Source: Acidovorax sp. sic0104
GTDB taxonomy: Bacteria > Pseudomonadota > Gammaproteobacteria > Burkholderiales > Burkholderiaceae_C
Assembly: GCF_019219095.1 (NCBI RefSeq)
Contig: NZ_JAHUWH010000002.1
Coordinates: forward strand, 1 to 64,000
Direction: 5' to 3'
DNA length: 64,000 nt
Position 1 is the first letter of the stretch, and each line of letters starts with the position of its first letter. The translations under genes and the position numbers were made by a program. This document shows, piece after piece, positions 31,474 through 40,750 of this stretch. The notes beneath the pieces are model-generated. The model worked only from the letters and a program-made list of their open reading frames with translations. It searched no databases and was not told the DNA's origin.

Positions 31474-31656
31474 TCTTCGCCGTGGGGGCCTTGCCGGCCC
31501 CCCAAATCGTTCAGCAGTCGTGCACTTTGCGAGGTTTCTGGCCCTTGTGCATTGACCCTGCCTCACTACAATTGCAACCAACTGCTTCACCGATTTTCCG
31601 TCGGTCTTGATCGCTGTCAGCCGCTCGGCGGTCCGGCTGGCGCATGGGGAGTTGCC

Positions 31657-32421
31657 ATGAAAGCTTGCGTTGAACGCGACAGTCTGGCGTTGTGGTCCCG
31701 AAGGGCACTCATGGCGGGTGTTGCATCCTCATTGGCGTGGCCCGTGGCGGCCGACACTCCTCCTGCCGATATCCACCTGGTCTCCGATACCTGGCATGGT
31801 CTGACGCGCAAGGATGGCACGGGCCTGTATTTCGACCTCATCCGTGCCGTGTACGCGCGGCGCAAGATAGAGTTGCGCATCACCATCTATCCCTATGCAC
31901 GCACTGTGCAGGCGGTCAAGGACAAACGCGCCGACGCCTGGGTCGCCTCGTTCCTGCATGAGAAGGACTTTGCGCTGTACCCGCGCTGGCATTTCGACCG
32001 CAATGTGCAGCAGGCGCTTTTTCGCAAGCGCCCCGGATATCTGTTCGGGGGGATTGCCGACCTGCGCGACAAGCGCGTGGCCTGGCTGCGCGATTTTGGC
32101 CTGGACAGGTATCTCAAGGTCCCGATGAAGATCGTCGAGGTAGACACGATCCAGAGTGCCCTGCAGATGCTCGAGGCGGGCCGCATCGACTACTTCATCG
32201 GTGCGCAGTCCGACATTGCCGATGACATCAATTCCCGGGGGGTGGACATGCGCGATGTCGAACGGGCATTCGTGATGCACCTGGGGCTGTACCTGGCTTT
32301 CGCGGATACCGCTCGTGGCGAGGTGCTGCGGCGCATCTGGGACGAGGAGATGGAAACCTTCCACAAGTCCGACACCTTCAAAGCCATCTACCAACGAGCG
32401 GGGTTTGACTATCCCTACTGA
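31657..32421 (+). CDS. Periplasmic substrate-binding protein (SBP_bac_3-like), sensor partner
   Basis: 254 residues from ATG 31657. The N-terminus LWSRRALMAGVASSLAWPVA is a signal peptide, and SRRALM also fits a twin-arginine motif. The rest is a type II periplasmic binding fold of the family-3 kind (GTGLYFDLIRAVYARR, YPYARTVQAVKDKRADAW). No permease or ATPase gene is near; the next two genes are a hybrid histidine kinase and an HD-GYP regulator. A role as a ligand-sensing partner of the kinase rather than in import is inferred. Confidence 0.82.
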   Translation: MKACVERDSLALWSRRALMAGVASSLAWPVAADTPPADIHLVSDTWHGLTRKDGTGLYFDLIRAVYARRKIELRITIYPYARTVQAVKDKRADAWVASFLHEKDFALYPRWHFDRNVQQALFRKRPGYLFGGIADLRDKRVAWLRDFGLDRYLKVPMKIVEVDTIQSALQMLEAGRIDYFIGAQSDIADDINSRGVDMRDVERAFVMHLGLYLAFADTARGEVLRRIWDEEMETFHKSDTFKAIYQRAGFDYPY

Positions 32422-32475
32422 AACTCCTACCTGAACTGCCAGTTTGGCACCGACGCAGCTTGCAGGGGCCGGTCG

Positions 32476-35400
32476 ATGAACTCCATACAAAACCGCTTCA
32501 TTGCGCTGCTGGTCCTGGTGGTGTCTGTCGTGCTGGGCAGTTTCGGCGCCTACAACTACATGGAAAGCCGGGCGCAGAAGCTGCGGCAGCTACATGCCGA
32601 GCTGGATGCCGCCGTGGCCCGGCTGTCACGCAATCTGCCCGATGCGCTCTGGCGCTTCGACAACAACCTGGTGCGCACCATCGTGGATTCGGAGCTCGGG
32701 ACGGCGGATGTGCTGGGCATCGAGGTGTTCGATGAGCAGGGGCAGTCCACCTACCAGGCACTCATCCGGCCGTCGGGCCAGCCCTGGAACCCGGCGCAGA
32801 TGCCGGCCGATGTCGAACGCAGCGTGCGCCTGCGCTATGAAGAGGGCCAGGCGCGGCACCCGCTGGGTGTTGTCCGCATCTATGCGACCACCCAGGCCAT
32901 TCGCGACAATGTGCGGCGCGATCTGGTGCGCCTGGTGGGCGTCATGCTGGCGCTCAATGTGCTGGTGGCGTTGGTGCTGCTGATCGGCTTGCGCCTGGTG
33001 GTGCTGCGCCCATTGTTTGCCGTGCGCGATGCGCTGGAGCACATCGCATCGGTCGATGCCGACCTGTCACTGCGGCTGCCCAGCAGCAACAGCCAGGAAT
33101 TCGAGGCCGTCGCCCGCAGCTTCAACACCTTCGTGGCACGGCTGGAGCGCATCATGGGAGGATCGATCGATGAGGTCCACCAGGCCATTGGCCGCATCTC
33201 CAGCGGCGACCTGGAGACCCCCATACAGTTGGGCGAACGCACGGAAAGTGGCAGCGTCATGGGTCGCCTGGCAGTCATGCGCGAAAACCTGCTTCGCGTG
33301 ACCCTGGCCCTGCGCGACGCCAGTCTGCAGGCCGAACAGGCGGCACAGGCCAAGAGCGAATTCATGGCCAACATGAGCCATGAGATCCGCACGCCGATGA
33401 ACGCGGTCATTGGCATGAGCCACCTGGCTCTCAAGACCGACCTGACGCCGCGGCAGCGCGACTACCTCGAAAAGATCCAGCGCTCCGGCCAGCACTTGCT
33501 GGGCGTCATCAATGACATCCTGGATTTTTCCAAGATCGAGGCCGGCAAGATGACGGTGGAGCATGTCGAATTCGAACTCGATGCGCTGCTCAACAATCTG
33601 GCGGGGCTCCTCGGACAGCGCGCCAGCGACAAAGGCCTGGAGATGATCTACGACGTGGCGCCGGATGTCCCGCCCTGGTTGATCGGTGACCCGCTGCGGC
33701 TGGGGCAGGTGCTGATCAACTACACCAACAATGCCATCAAGTTCACCGAGCATGGCGAGGTCTGCGTGATGGTGCGCGTTCAGGCGCGCAACGACCAGAA
33801 AGTGCTGCTGCGCTTCCTGGTGCGAGACACCGGAGTGGGTCTTGCGCCTGAACAGCAGGAGCGCATGTTCCGCAGCTTCGAGCAGGCCGATTCGTCCACG
33901 ACCCGCCAGTTCGGCGGCACAGGGCTGGGGCTGGCGATCACGCGCAAGCTGGTCGACCTGATGGGGGGCGAGGTCGGCGTTGAAAGCAAGCCCGGCGCAG
34001 GCGCCACGTTCTGGGCGACCGTGAGCCTTGGCGTGGCTGCATCGCAGCGACCGCAGCCACCGAAAAGCGCCGACCTCCTGGGGCGGAGGGTGCTGGTGGT
34101 GGACGACAACGACAGTGCCCGCACCGTGCTGCTGCACATGTTGGAGCAAATGGGTTTTCGTGCGGAGGCTGTGGCCTCTGGCGTGGCGGCGCTGTCTGCT
34201 GTGGCGCAGGCCGACCGCCGGCAGCAGGCCTTTGACGTGGCGCTGGTGGACTGGCAGATGCCGGGCCTGGACGGCCTCCAAACGCTCGAGCGCATGAAGG
34301 GGCTGGGGCTGAGCAAACCGCCTCGTGGAGTGCTCATCACGGCCCATGGGCGCGAAGAATGGCTGCAACAGGAGCAGCACCCGTTGGCAAGGCGCGAGGT
34401 GTTGCTCAAGCCTGTAGGTGCGTCATTGTTGTTCGACACCCTGGTTCGCCTGCTGGCAGGCGAGCCCCTGTCGGACGATGCGACCGTGCCCGCCCAGGAC
34501 ACGCAGCCGGAGACCGAGCGCGAGGCACCCCAGGGCGCGCCGATCGGCCTGGAAGGGCGGCGCGTGCTGTTGGTGGAGGACAATCCACTGAATCAGCAGG
34601 TCGCCGCAGAGCTGCTGGCCGAGGCGGGTGTCTCGGTGGATGTCGCAGGCAATGGCCGCGTGGGGCTGGAGATGGCCCAGCGCCAGCACTATGACCTGGT
34701 GCTGATGGACATGCAGATGCCCGAGATGGATGGGCTGCAAGCAACCCGGCGTCTGCGATCCCAGCCGGCGCTGGCGAGCTTGCCGATTGTCGCCATGACC
34801 GCCAACGCACTGGCCGACGACCGCGCTCGCTGCCAGGCAGCCGGCATGGACGACTTCGTTGCCAAGCCCATCGAGCCCGCCAGCCTGTGGCGCGTGTTGC
34901 GGCGTTTTTTGGTGGCAGGGGATGCGCAGCAGGCCGAGCAATCGCCTGTGGCCTCTGACGGTGAGCCGGTGGACCCGACAAAACACCCCCTGGTGCAGCC
35001 ATTGCTTTGCGTCCCGGGCCTGAACACGCGCAGCGGCCTGCGCCACGCACTGGATCGCCCTGCGCGCTACATCGCGACCCTGCGGGAATTCATCGCCACC
35101 CAGGAGAGCTCCGCCGATCAGTTGTCCGAGGCCCTGCGTGGCGGCGACTGGCCCCTGGCCGAGCGTCTGGCCCACACCCTCAAGGGACTGGCGGCGCTAA
35201 TCGGCGCCGACGCACTGCGGTGTCACGCCAGCGCCGTGGAGCAATCGGCCCACGGGGGGAATGCGCTATGGAGCAGCCAGGAGCTGCTGTCCCGCGAACT
35301 GCAGTCGCTGGTGACTCAACTGCGGGCGGTGCTGCCGGTGTCTGCGCCAACGCCCCACGGGGGCCTGCGCAGTCCCTTGCGGCTGGAGCGCACGGTTGGG

Positions 35401-35601
35401 TTGCTCAGGGCCTGGCTGGCGCAGGACGATCCGCGCGCAAGGCGTTTGCTGGAGCGCAGGGCTGGAGATCTGCAGGCCTTGATGGGCGGGCAGTTCGAGG
35501 ACTTTGAAGCCCGCTTGCGCGATTTCGACTTCCCGGCTGCGCTGCGGGTGCTGGATGCGGCCACGGGTGGTGCACAGGCTGAATCAGGAGCATCGACATG
35601 A
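32476..35601 (+). CDS. Hybrid sensor histidine kinase with two receivers and Hpt
   Basis: 1041 residues. Transmembrane helices near 8-28 and 155-178 enclose a periplasmic sensor region; a HAMP segment follows. HisKA has phospho-acceptor His302 ([13 protein letters not shown]). The HATPase has NAIKF, DTGVGL and GTGLGLAI boxes. Receiver 1 has Asp592 ([10 protein letters not shown]), receiver 2 has Asp745 ([10 protein letters not shown]), and the Hpt domain has His900 (AHTLKG). This is a full BarA/EvgS-like phosphorelay. It follows the binding-protein gene and overlaps the next response-regulator gene by four bases (ATGA). Confidence 0.94.
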   Translation: MNSIQNRFIALLVLVVSVVLGSFGAYNYMESRAQKLRQLHAELDAAVARLSRNLPDALWRFDNNLVRTIVDSELGTADVLGIEVFDEQGQSTYQALIRPSGQPWNPAQMPADVERSVRLRYEEGQARHPLGVVRIYATTQAIRDNVRRDLVRLVGVMLALNVLVALVLLIGLRLVVLRPLFAVRDALEHIASVDADLSLRLPSSNSQEFEAVARSFNTFVARLERIMGGSIDEVHQAIGRISSGDLETPIQLGERTESGSVMGRLAVMRENLLRVTLALRDASLQAEQAAQAKSEFMANMSHEIRTPMNAVIGMSHLALKTDLTPRQRDYLEKIQRSGQHLLGVINDILDFSKIEAGKMTVEHVEFELDALLNNLAGLLGQRASDKGLEMIYDVAPDVPPWLIGDPLRLGQVLINYTNNAIKFTEHGEVCVMVRVQARNDQKVLLRFLVRDTGVGLAPEQQERMFRSFEQADSSTTRQFGGTGLGLAITRKLVDLMGGEVGVESKPGAGATFWATVSLGVAASQRPQPPKSADLLGRRVLVVDDNDSARTVLLHMLEQMGFRAEAVASGVAALSAVAQADRRQQAFDVALVDWQMPGLDGLQTLERMKGLGLSKPPRGVLITAHGREEWLQQEQHPLARREVLLKPVGASLLFDTLVRLLAGEPLSDDATVPAQDTQPETEREAPQGAPIGLEGRRVLLVEDNPLNQQVAAELLAEAGVSVDVAGNGRVGLEMAQRQHYDLVLMDMQMPEMDGLQATRRLRSQPALASLPIVAMTANALADDRARCQAAGMDDFVAKPIEPASLWRVLRRFLVAGDAQQAEQSPVASDGEPVDPTKHPLVQPLLCVPGLNTRSGLRHALDRPARYIATLREFIATQESSADQLSEALRGGDWPLAERLAHTLKGLAALIGADALRCHASAVEQSAHGGNALWSSQELLSRELQSLVTQLRAVLPVSAPTPHGGLRSPLRLERTVGLLRAWLAQDDPRARRLLERRAGDLQALMGGQFEDFEARLRDFDFPAALRVLDAATGGAQAESGAST

Positions 35602-36731
35602 ACGAATCGACCCCCTCCGCCGCGCGACCTTCGGTGCTGGTGGTGGACGACACCCCGCAAAACCTGCAACTCATCAGCGAACTGCTGACCCACCGCTACA
35701 AGGTGCGGGTGGCGCCCAGCGGCGACCGCGCGCTGCAGATTGCCCAGGCGACACCGCCTGACCTCATCTTGCTGGACGTGGTGATGCCGCAGCCCGATGG
35801 CTACGAGGTCTGCCGCAGGCTCAAGGCCGATGCGCGCACGCGCGACATCCCGGTGATCTTCCTGACCTCGCGGCACGATATGGACAACGAGGCGTTGGGC
35901 TTCTCGCTGGGCGCAGTCGACTACATTGCCAAGCCTGTCGTGCCACCACTGCTGCTTGCGCGTGTGCACACGCATCTCACCCTCAAGGGGGCGTCGGATT
36001 TTCTGCGCGATAAATCCAGCTATCTCGAGGAGGAGGTGGAGCGCCGCACGCAGGAGGTGCGTGACGTGCGGGACGTGACCGTGCTGGCCCTGGCGTCGCT
36101 GGCCGAGGCGCGCGACAACGACACCGGCAACCACCTGCTGCGCACCCAGCGCTATGTCCGCCTTCTGGCCACCGAATTGCGCCGCCACCCCGTCTACGCG
36201 CCGCACCTGGATGAACAGACCATCGAATGGCTCTACAAGAGCGCGCCATTGCACGATGTGGGAAAGGTAGGCATTTCCGACGCCATCCTGCTCAAGCCCG
36301 GCAGGCTGACGCCGGAAGAGTTTGAAATCATGAAGACCCACACCACCATGGGGCGCGATGCGATTGCCATGGCCGAGCATCGCCTGGGCAAGACCGTGCC
36401 TTTCTTGCGCATAGCCAAGGAGATCGCCTATTCGCACCAGGAAAAGTGGGACGGCAGCGGCTATCCGCAGGGTCTGTCAGGAGATGCGATCCCCTTGTCA
36501 GCCCGATTGATGGCGGTGGCCGATGTATACGACGCCTTGATCACCCGGCGCGTGTACAAGGACGCCATGACGCATGAGGAGGCGGTGGGCATTGTGGCGG
36601 CAGGCCGGGGAAGCCACTTCGACCCGGCCCTGGTGGACGCATTTCTGGCCAGGGAGGCCGAGTTCCAGGCCATTGCCCGGGCGTTTGCCGATGAACCCGA
36701 AGGAGGACCATCTCAGCTTGATCCTGGCTGA
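35598..36731 (+). CDS. Response regulator with HD-GYP cyclic-di-GMP phosphodiesterase domain
   Basis: 377 residues. Residues about 12-125 are a receiver with phospho-acceptor Asp60 ([11 protein letters not shown]) and the conserved KP lysine. A short coiled coil ([16 protein letters not shown]) leads to an HD-GYP domain with HD at 219-220 (LHDVGKVGI), [13 protein letters not shown] with GYP at 288-290, and DVYDAL. This predicts hydrolysis of c-di-GMP on phosphorylation. The start overlaps the hybrid kinase gene, and the Hpt domain of that kinase is the likely phosphate donor. Confidence 0.94.
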   Translation: MNESTPSAARPSVLVVDDTPQNLQLISELLTHRYKVRVAPSGDRALQIAQATPPDLILLDVVMPQPDGYEVCRRLKADARTRDIPVIFLTSRHDMDNEALGFSLGAVDYIAKPVVPPLLLARVHTHLTLKGASDFLRDKSSYLEEEVERRTQEVRDVRDVTVLALASLAEARDNDTGNHLLRTQRYVRLLATELRRHPVYAPHLDEQTIEWLYKSAPLHDVGKVGISDAILLKPGRLTPEEFEIMKTHTTMGRDAIAMAEHRLGKTVPFLRIAKEIAYSHQEKWDGSGYPQGLSGDAIPLSARLMAVADVYDALITRRVYKDAMTHEEAVGIVAAGRGSHFDPALVDAFLAREAEFQAIARAFADEPEGGPSQLDPG

Positions 36732-36763
36732 GCGAAGGCGCAGCGGCGCGCGCAGCCGCTGGG

Positions 36764-37315
36764 CTACTCGATATCGATGCAGTGCAGCCCAAACCCGCCC
36801 GCCCTGCGGTCCGCAAAGTAGGCTGCCAGCGTTTCCTTCACGGTACGAAAAGCCAGCTCGTCCCAGGGGACCTCCTCTTCGGCAAACAGCTTTGCCTCGA
36901 TGGTTTCATGGCCGGGGTTGAACCGGTCGCTGAGCAGCGTGGCACGGTAGAACAGATGCACCTGGCCCACGCGCGGCACGTTGAGCAGGCTGAACAGAGG
37001 GCCCATCTCGATCTGGGCGCCGGCTTCCTCGTCCGTTTCACGCGCTGCACCCTGGGCCGTGGTTTCGTCCAGCTCCATGAAGCCGGCCGGCAGCGTCCAT
37101 TTGCCCCAGCGCGGCTCGATGTTGCGCTTGCACAGCAGCACGCGACCATCGGGCATGGCCGGCACCGTGCCCACCACGTTGAGCGGGTTTTCGTAGTGCA
37201 CGGTATTGCAGGCAGGGCACACAGCACGCTGCTTGGTGTCGCCATCGTCCGGCAGGCGGTAGACCACGGCGGTGCCGCAAGCGCGGCAGTGTTGGATGGG
37301 GCTGCGGAAGGTCAT
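36764..37315 (-). CDS. Nudix hydrolase with N-terminal zinc ribbon
   Basis: 183 residues from ATG 37315. A Cys4 zinc ribbon (CRACG, then CPACN) precedes a Nudix domain whose box is complete: GFMELDE followed by RETDEEAGA. This fits the NudC-like/YjhB group of ADP-ribose, NADH or nucleotide pyrophosphohydrolases; the exact substrate is not visible. It is convergent with the HD-GYP gene. Confidence 0.88.
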   Translation of the reverse strand: MTFRSPIQHCRACGTAVVYRLPDDGDTKQRAVCPACNTVHYENPLNVVGTVPAMPDGRVLLCKRNIEPRWGKWTLPAGFMELDETTAQGAARETDEEAGAQIEMGPLFSLLNVPRVGQVHLFYRATLLSDRFNPGHETIEAKLFAEEEVPWDELAFRTVKETLAAYFADRRAGGFGLHCIDIE

Positions 37316-37334
37316 GCGTTGAATTGGGTTCAAA

Positions 37335-37386
37335 TGGGCCGCTAACGCTTATTCAGCATGCGCAGGCAGCTATGAAAAGCATAGTG
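37335..37386 (-). repeat. Dispersed GATAGC-type repeat (copy 4)
   Basis: On the minus strand it reads GCTTTTCATAGCTGCCTGCG, then CATGCTGAATAAGCGTTAGC and GGCCCATTT. This fits the shared order ATAGCTGC-TGCGC-AAGCG-TTAG-GGCC-ATTT. Confidence 0.65.
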
Positions 37387-37458
37387 TAGCGGGCACTGCG
37401 CGCGAGCGGGCCGCGTGCGCTGCCGCACAAGTCGGTGCAGCGCACGCAAGGTGGGGTG

Positions 37459-38154
37459 TCACGCCACGTTCAGGCGCAGCGTACCCAGGCCTTCGACACC
37501 ACCTTCCAGCACATCGCCACGCACGACCGCGCCGACGCCTTCGGGGGTGCCGGTGTAGATAAGGTCGCCAGGCTGCAGTTCCCAGGCGGCGGAGAGGTGC
37601 TCGATGGTCTCGGCGATATTCCAGATCAGTTGTGCGACGGTGCTGCGCTGCCTGTCGGCTCCATTGACCTGCAGCCAGATGCCGGCGTTGGCCACGTTGC
37701 CCGCGTGCGCGGCCGGGGTGATGGGGCCAATGGGGGCGCTCGCGTCGAAGCCCTTGCCGATGCACCACGGCCGGCCTTGCTTCTTCATGTCGTTCTGCAG
37801 ATCGCGCCGCGTCATGTCCAGGCCCACGGCGTAGCCGTAGATGTGGGATAGCGCGTCGGCCGCCGCGATGTTCTTGCCGCCCTTGCCGATGGCGACAACG
37901 AGCTCGATCTCGTGGTGCAGGTTGGCGGTAAGGCTGGGGTAGGGCAGCTGGCCGGTCTCGCCCGCGTTCACCACCACGATGGCGTCGGCCGGCTTCATGA
38001 AGAAGAAGGGCGGCTCGCGGCCGGTAAAGCCCATCTCCTTGGCATGCTCTTCGTAGTTGCGGCCCACGCAGTAGATGCGGTGGACGGGAAAACGGTCGCC
38101 GCTGCCCACCACGGGCACGCTGGCCACCGGAGCGGGAGAAAACACGTAGCTCAT
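37459..38154 (-). CDS. nagK: Fumarylacetoacetate hydrolase family protein, probable fumarylpyruvate hydrolase
   Basis: 231 residues from ATG 38154. The FAH fold is clear: VHRIYCVGRNY at the start, FMKPADA, the metal-binding HHEIELVVAIG, and YTGTPEGVG near the end. Small FAH proteins next to a zeta-GST isomerase and a MarR regulator are typical of gentisate catabolism, where NagK splits fumarylpyruvate to fumarate and pyruvate. No gentisate dioxygenase gene is in the window, so the substrate is inferred. Divergent from the MarR gene. Confidence 0.8.
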   Translation of the reverse strand: MSYVFSPAPVASVPVVGSGDRFPVHRIYCVGRNYEEHAKEMGFTGREPPFFFMKPADAIVVVNAGETGQLPYPSLTANLHHEIELVVAIGKGGKNIAAADALSHIYGYAVGLDMTRRDLQNDMKKQGRPWCIGKGFDASAPIGPITPAAHAGNVANAGIWLQVNGADRQRSTVAQLIWNIAETIEHLSAAWELQPGDLIYTGTPEGVGAVVRGDVLEGGVEGLGTLRLNVA

Positions 38155-38263
38155 GTCTGCCTTTCTTGTATTGCTGTCTGTCTTGAAGGGGCCCGAGGCA
38201 CTCCAGAGGTGGCAGTGTGCCATGGCTGCGGGGCGCGCGCGCTCTGACGCTACACTCGCGCCC

Positions 38264-38719
38264 ATGGCAAAGAGCTTCGATTTCCACAACACGCCAGGGC
38301 ACCTGGTGCGCCGTGCCCACCAGCGCACCGTGGCGCTTTTCATGGAAGAGACGGCGGGGTTTGATGTAACGCCTGTGCAGTTCGCCATCCTGCACGAGTT
38401 GCTGGCCCAGCCGGGTGAAGACCAGGTCACGCTGGCATCGCGCGTCGCGTTCGATGCAGCCACCTCGGGGTCGGTCATTGGCAGGCTGGAAAAGCGCGGC
38501 TGGATCCGCCGCGAACCCGACACGCGCGACCGCCGACGCAAGCTGCTGTGGATCACGCCCGAAGGCGAGGTCGCGGCCTTGCAGATGCGCGACGCGGCGC
38601 AGCGGGTGCAGGAACGCCTGATGGCCCCGCTCGATGCGCAGGAGCGCAGCGACCTCATGGAGATGCTCACCAAGGTGGTCTACCGCCACCAGGACCCTGC
38701 GGGTGCCTCCGGCGCCTGA
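38264..38719 (+). CDS. MarR-family transcriptional regulator
   Basis: 151 residues from ATG 38264 (MAKSFDFHNTPGHLVRRAHQ). The winged helix-turn-helix is visible (VTLASRVAFDAATSGSVIGRLEKRGWI, written here only as its ends VTLASRV and RLEKRGW), followed by the wing REPDTRDRRRKLLWITPEG. MarR proteins usually repress the neighbouring divergent aromatic-degradation gene until an aromatic ligand binds; here that is the FAH gene 109 bases away. Confidence 0.9.
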   Translation: MAKSFDFHNTPGHLVRRAHQRTVALFMEETAGFDVTPVQFAILHELLAQPGEDQVTLASRVAFDAATSGSVIGRLEKRGWIRREPDTRDRRRKLLWITPEGEVAALQMRDAAQRVQERLMAPLDAQERSDLMEMLTKVVYRHQDPAGASGA

Positions 38720-38791
38720 GGCTCCCAACCCGCCCGGGAACCGTGGCGCGCGGCGCGCCGCATCTAAGCAAAGCAAAGGCAAAATTCCCGC

Positions 38792-39460
38792 ATGCAGCTC
38801 TACAACTACTTCCGTTCTTCTGCCTCCTTCCGCGTGCGCATCGCGCTGGCGATCAAGGGTCTGGACTACGACTATCTGCCCGTGCATCTGGTCAAGGGCG
38901 AGCACCAGCACCCCGACTACACCATCCGCGTGGCCGATGCCCTGGTGCCCACGCTGATCACCGATGACGGCGCAGCGCTGTCGCAATCGATGGCGATCAT
39001 CGAATACCTGGAAGAAACCCATCCGACACCGGCATTGCTGCCTGGCGATGCACTGGCCCGTGCCCGTGTGCGCGCGCTGGCGCAGATGGTGGCTTGCGAG
39101 ATTCACCCCATCAACAACCTGCGCGTGCTCAAGTATCTGGTGCGCGAGCTCAAGGTGGACGACGACGCCAAGAATGCCTGGTACCACCATTGGGCACGCC
39201 GCGGACTGGAGGCCGTGGAGCGCCAATTGGTGCTGCTGGCGCGGGAGCGCGCGGACAGGGGCCTGTCAGCATCGGTGCTGTGCTGGGGCGACACCCCCAC
39301 GCTCGCCGACTGCTGTCTGGTGCCGCAGATCTTCAACGCCCAGCGGTTCAAGGTGAATCTTGACGGCCTGCCGCTCACCATGGCCGTGCACGGCGCCTGC
39401 ATGGCGCTGCCAGCGTTCCAGAAGGCCCAGCCCTCGGCCTGCCCGGACCACGAAGCTTGA
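38792..39460 (+). CDS. nagL: Zeta-class GST, maleylpyruvate/maleylacetoacetate isomerase
   Basis: 222 residues. The N-terminal thioredoxin fold begins MQLYNYFRSSASFRVRIAL, carrying the zeta-class SS-x-S/A-x-R-V-R-I-A-L motif for glutathione-dependent cis-trans isomerisation. The C-terminal helical domain has IHPINNLRVL and WYHHWARRGLEAVE. With the FAH protein it forms the lower half of the gentisate route; the homogentisate (maleylacetoacetate) route is the alternative. The stop overlaps the next start. Confidence 0.85.
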   Translation: MQLYNYFRSSASFRVRIALAIKGLDYDYLPVHLVKGEHQHPDYTIRVADALVPTLITDDGAALSQSMAIIEYLEETHPTPALLPGDALARARVRALAQMVACEIHPINNLRVLKYLVRELKVDDDAKNAWYHHWARRGLEAVERQLVLLARERADRGLSASVLCWGDTPTLADCCLVPQIFNAQRFKVNLDGLPLTMAVHGACMALPAFQKAQPSACPDHEA

Positions 39461-40317
39461 CGGCCAACAGTCTCGCCGTGGCACCCGCCGCCGAGTGGCT
39501 GCTCCCCGATTGGCCCATACCCGCGGGGGTGCACGCGCTGTGCTCCACCCGCAGGGGGGGCGTGAGCGTGTCCCCCTACGACAGCCTGAACCTGGGCGCC
39601 CACGTGGGCGACGACCCCGCCGCTGTGCGGGCCAATCGTCAGCGGCTTCAGGCGCGACTGCAAGCCGTCTCGGCCGACGCGCGTCCCGTCTTTCTGAACC
39701 AGGTGCACGGCGACGGCGTGGTGCATCTGGACAGCCTTACGCCCGATGGCGTGGATGCCGACGCCTGCGTAGCCTCGGCACCGGGCGTGGCCTGCACGAT
39801 CATGGTGGCCGATTGCATGCCGGTACTGCTGGCCCACCGGTCAGGCACCGTGGTGGCTGCCGCACATGCCGGTTGGCGCGGGCTGGCCGGGGTAGGCGGG
39901 CAGGGGGTGCTGGAGACGGTCTTTGCGCGGTTCGCCAGCCTTGTGCCGACTGCCGCTGCGGCGGCCGAGCCCAGTGAACGCACGGCTGCGTCTGGCACAC
40001 TGGCATGGCTGGGGCCGTGCATCGGCCCTCGCGCCTTCGAAGTGGGTGCCGAGGTGCGCGCGGCGTTTTGCGATGTGTCGGTCGCTGCTCAGGCGTGCTT
40101 CACGCCGAGCCATGTCTCGCCGGGCAAGTACCTGTGCGACCTGGCTGGCCTGGCCCGCCTGAGGCTGCAGGCCTTGGGCGTTGACGCCATCTATGGCAAT
40201 GACAGCAGCGCGTCCTGGTGCACCGTGACCGATTCCTCACGGTTCTTTTCGCACCGGCGCGACAGTGGCGTGCTCGGCAGCTCCGGGCGCTTCGCCGCCT
40301 GCATCTGGCGCGACTGA
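39457..40317 (+). CDS. pgeF: PgeF/YfiH-family (multicopper-oxidase-like domain) protein
   Basis: 286 residues, TTG start overlapping the isomerase stop by four bases (TTGA). Family motifs are RRGGVSVSPYDSLNLG, the zinc-ligand stretches FLNQVHG, ADCMPVLL and AAHAGWRG, and GPCIGP. The E. coli homologue is the purine nucleoside phosphorylase and peptidoglycan-editing factor PgeF. A Ala/Glu-rich insertion lies around residues 165-185. The last 81 bases overlap an opposite-strand gene. Confidence 0.88.
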   Translation: MTANSLAVAPAAEWLLPDWPIPAGVHALCSTRRGGVSVSPYDSLNLGAHVGDDPAAVRANRQRLQARLQAVSADARPVFLNQVHGDGVVHLDSLTPDGVDADACVASAPGVACTIMVADCMPVLLAHRSGTVVAAAHAGWRGLAGVGGQGVLETVFARFASLVPTAAAAAEPSERTAASGTLAWLGPCIGPRAFEVGAEVRAAFCDVSVAAQACFTPSHVSPGKYLCDLAGLARLRLQALGVDAIYGNDSSASWCTVTDSSRFFSHRRDSGVLGSSGRFAACIWRD

Positions 40318-40605
40318 GGCCAATGGCGGCGCTTCGTTGTCGCCGCTGACAATGCCTTCATCCGAGGGGCGCACGTTTTCCGGTGCCTGCTGCGCGTCGT
40401 ACTCGGCCTGCTCGGCCGCCTCACGGGCCTTGATCTTGTGTTTGCGCGACGGCGTCCCGAGGATGTAAACGAGGATGCCCATCGGCAATACGCCATACAG
40501 CACGAAGGTGATGATGGCGCCCAGCACGGTGCCGACCGGGCTGGTGGCTTCGGCCACGGCCATCATGAGGGTGACGTAGGTCCAGACGATGACGATCAGG
40601 TACAT
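40237..40605 (-). CDS. Small conserved membrane protein, function unknown
   Basis: 122 residues from ATG 40605 (MYLIVIVWTYVTLMMAVAEA). Two hydrophobic helices (about 1-20 and 28-50, GAIITFVLYGVLPMGILVYI) are followed by a basic stretch PSRKHKIKA and an acidic, Ala/Pro-rich cytoplasmic tail. It is recalled as a conserved betaproteobacterial protein near phaC but not tied to a function. The 3' end overlaps pgeF antisense by 81 bases; the 5' end is divergent from phaC with 145 bases between. Confidence 0.75.
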   Translation of the reverse strand: MYLIVIVWTYVTLMMAVAEATSPVGTVLGAIITFVLYGVLPMGILVYILGTPSRKHKIKAREAAEQAEYDAQQAPENVRPSDEGIVSGDNEAPPLASVAPDAGGEAPGAAEHATVAPVRKEP

Positions 40606-40750
40606 TGGTTGTGCGTATTGAACAAGCGGTTGGGTAAAGGAACACGTTTCAGATGGTGTGAAGCCGTTGCCTTGCACAAGCCGGTGGGCAACAATGAAGC
40701 CGAGGGACAAAGCCCAGCCGCTGCGAACGACGAACCACCGAGGAAAGAGC

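Noticed and set aside
31482..31505. GGGGGCC...GGCCCCC hairpin after the PBP gene as a terminator
   Set aside because: The stem is strong, but it is followed by AAATCG with no T run, so intrinsic termination is not supported.
37370..39226. Minus-strand ORF of 618 codons over the FAH, MarR and GST genes
   Set aside because: It overlaps three recognised genes in the wrong frame and has no family features.
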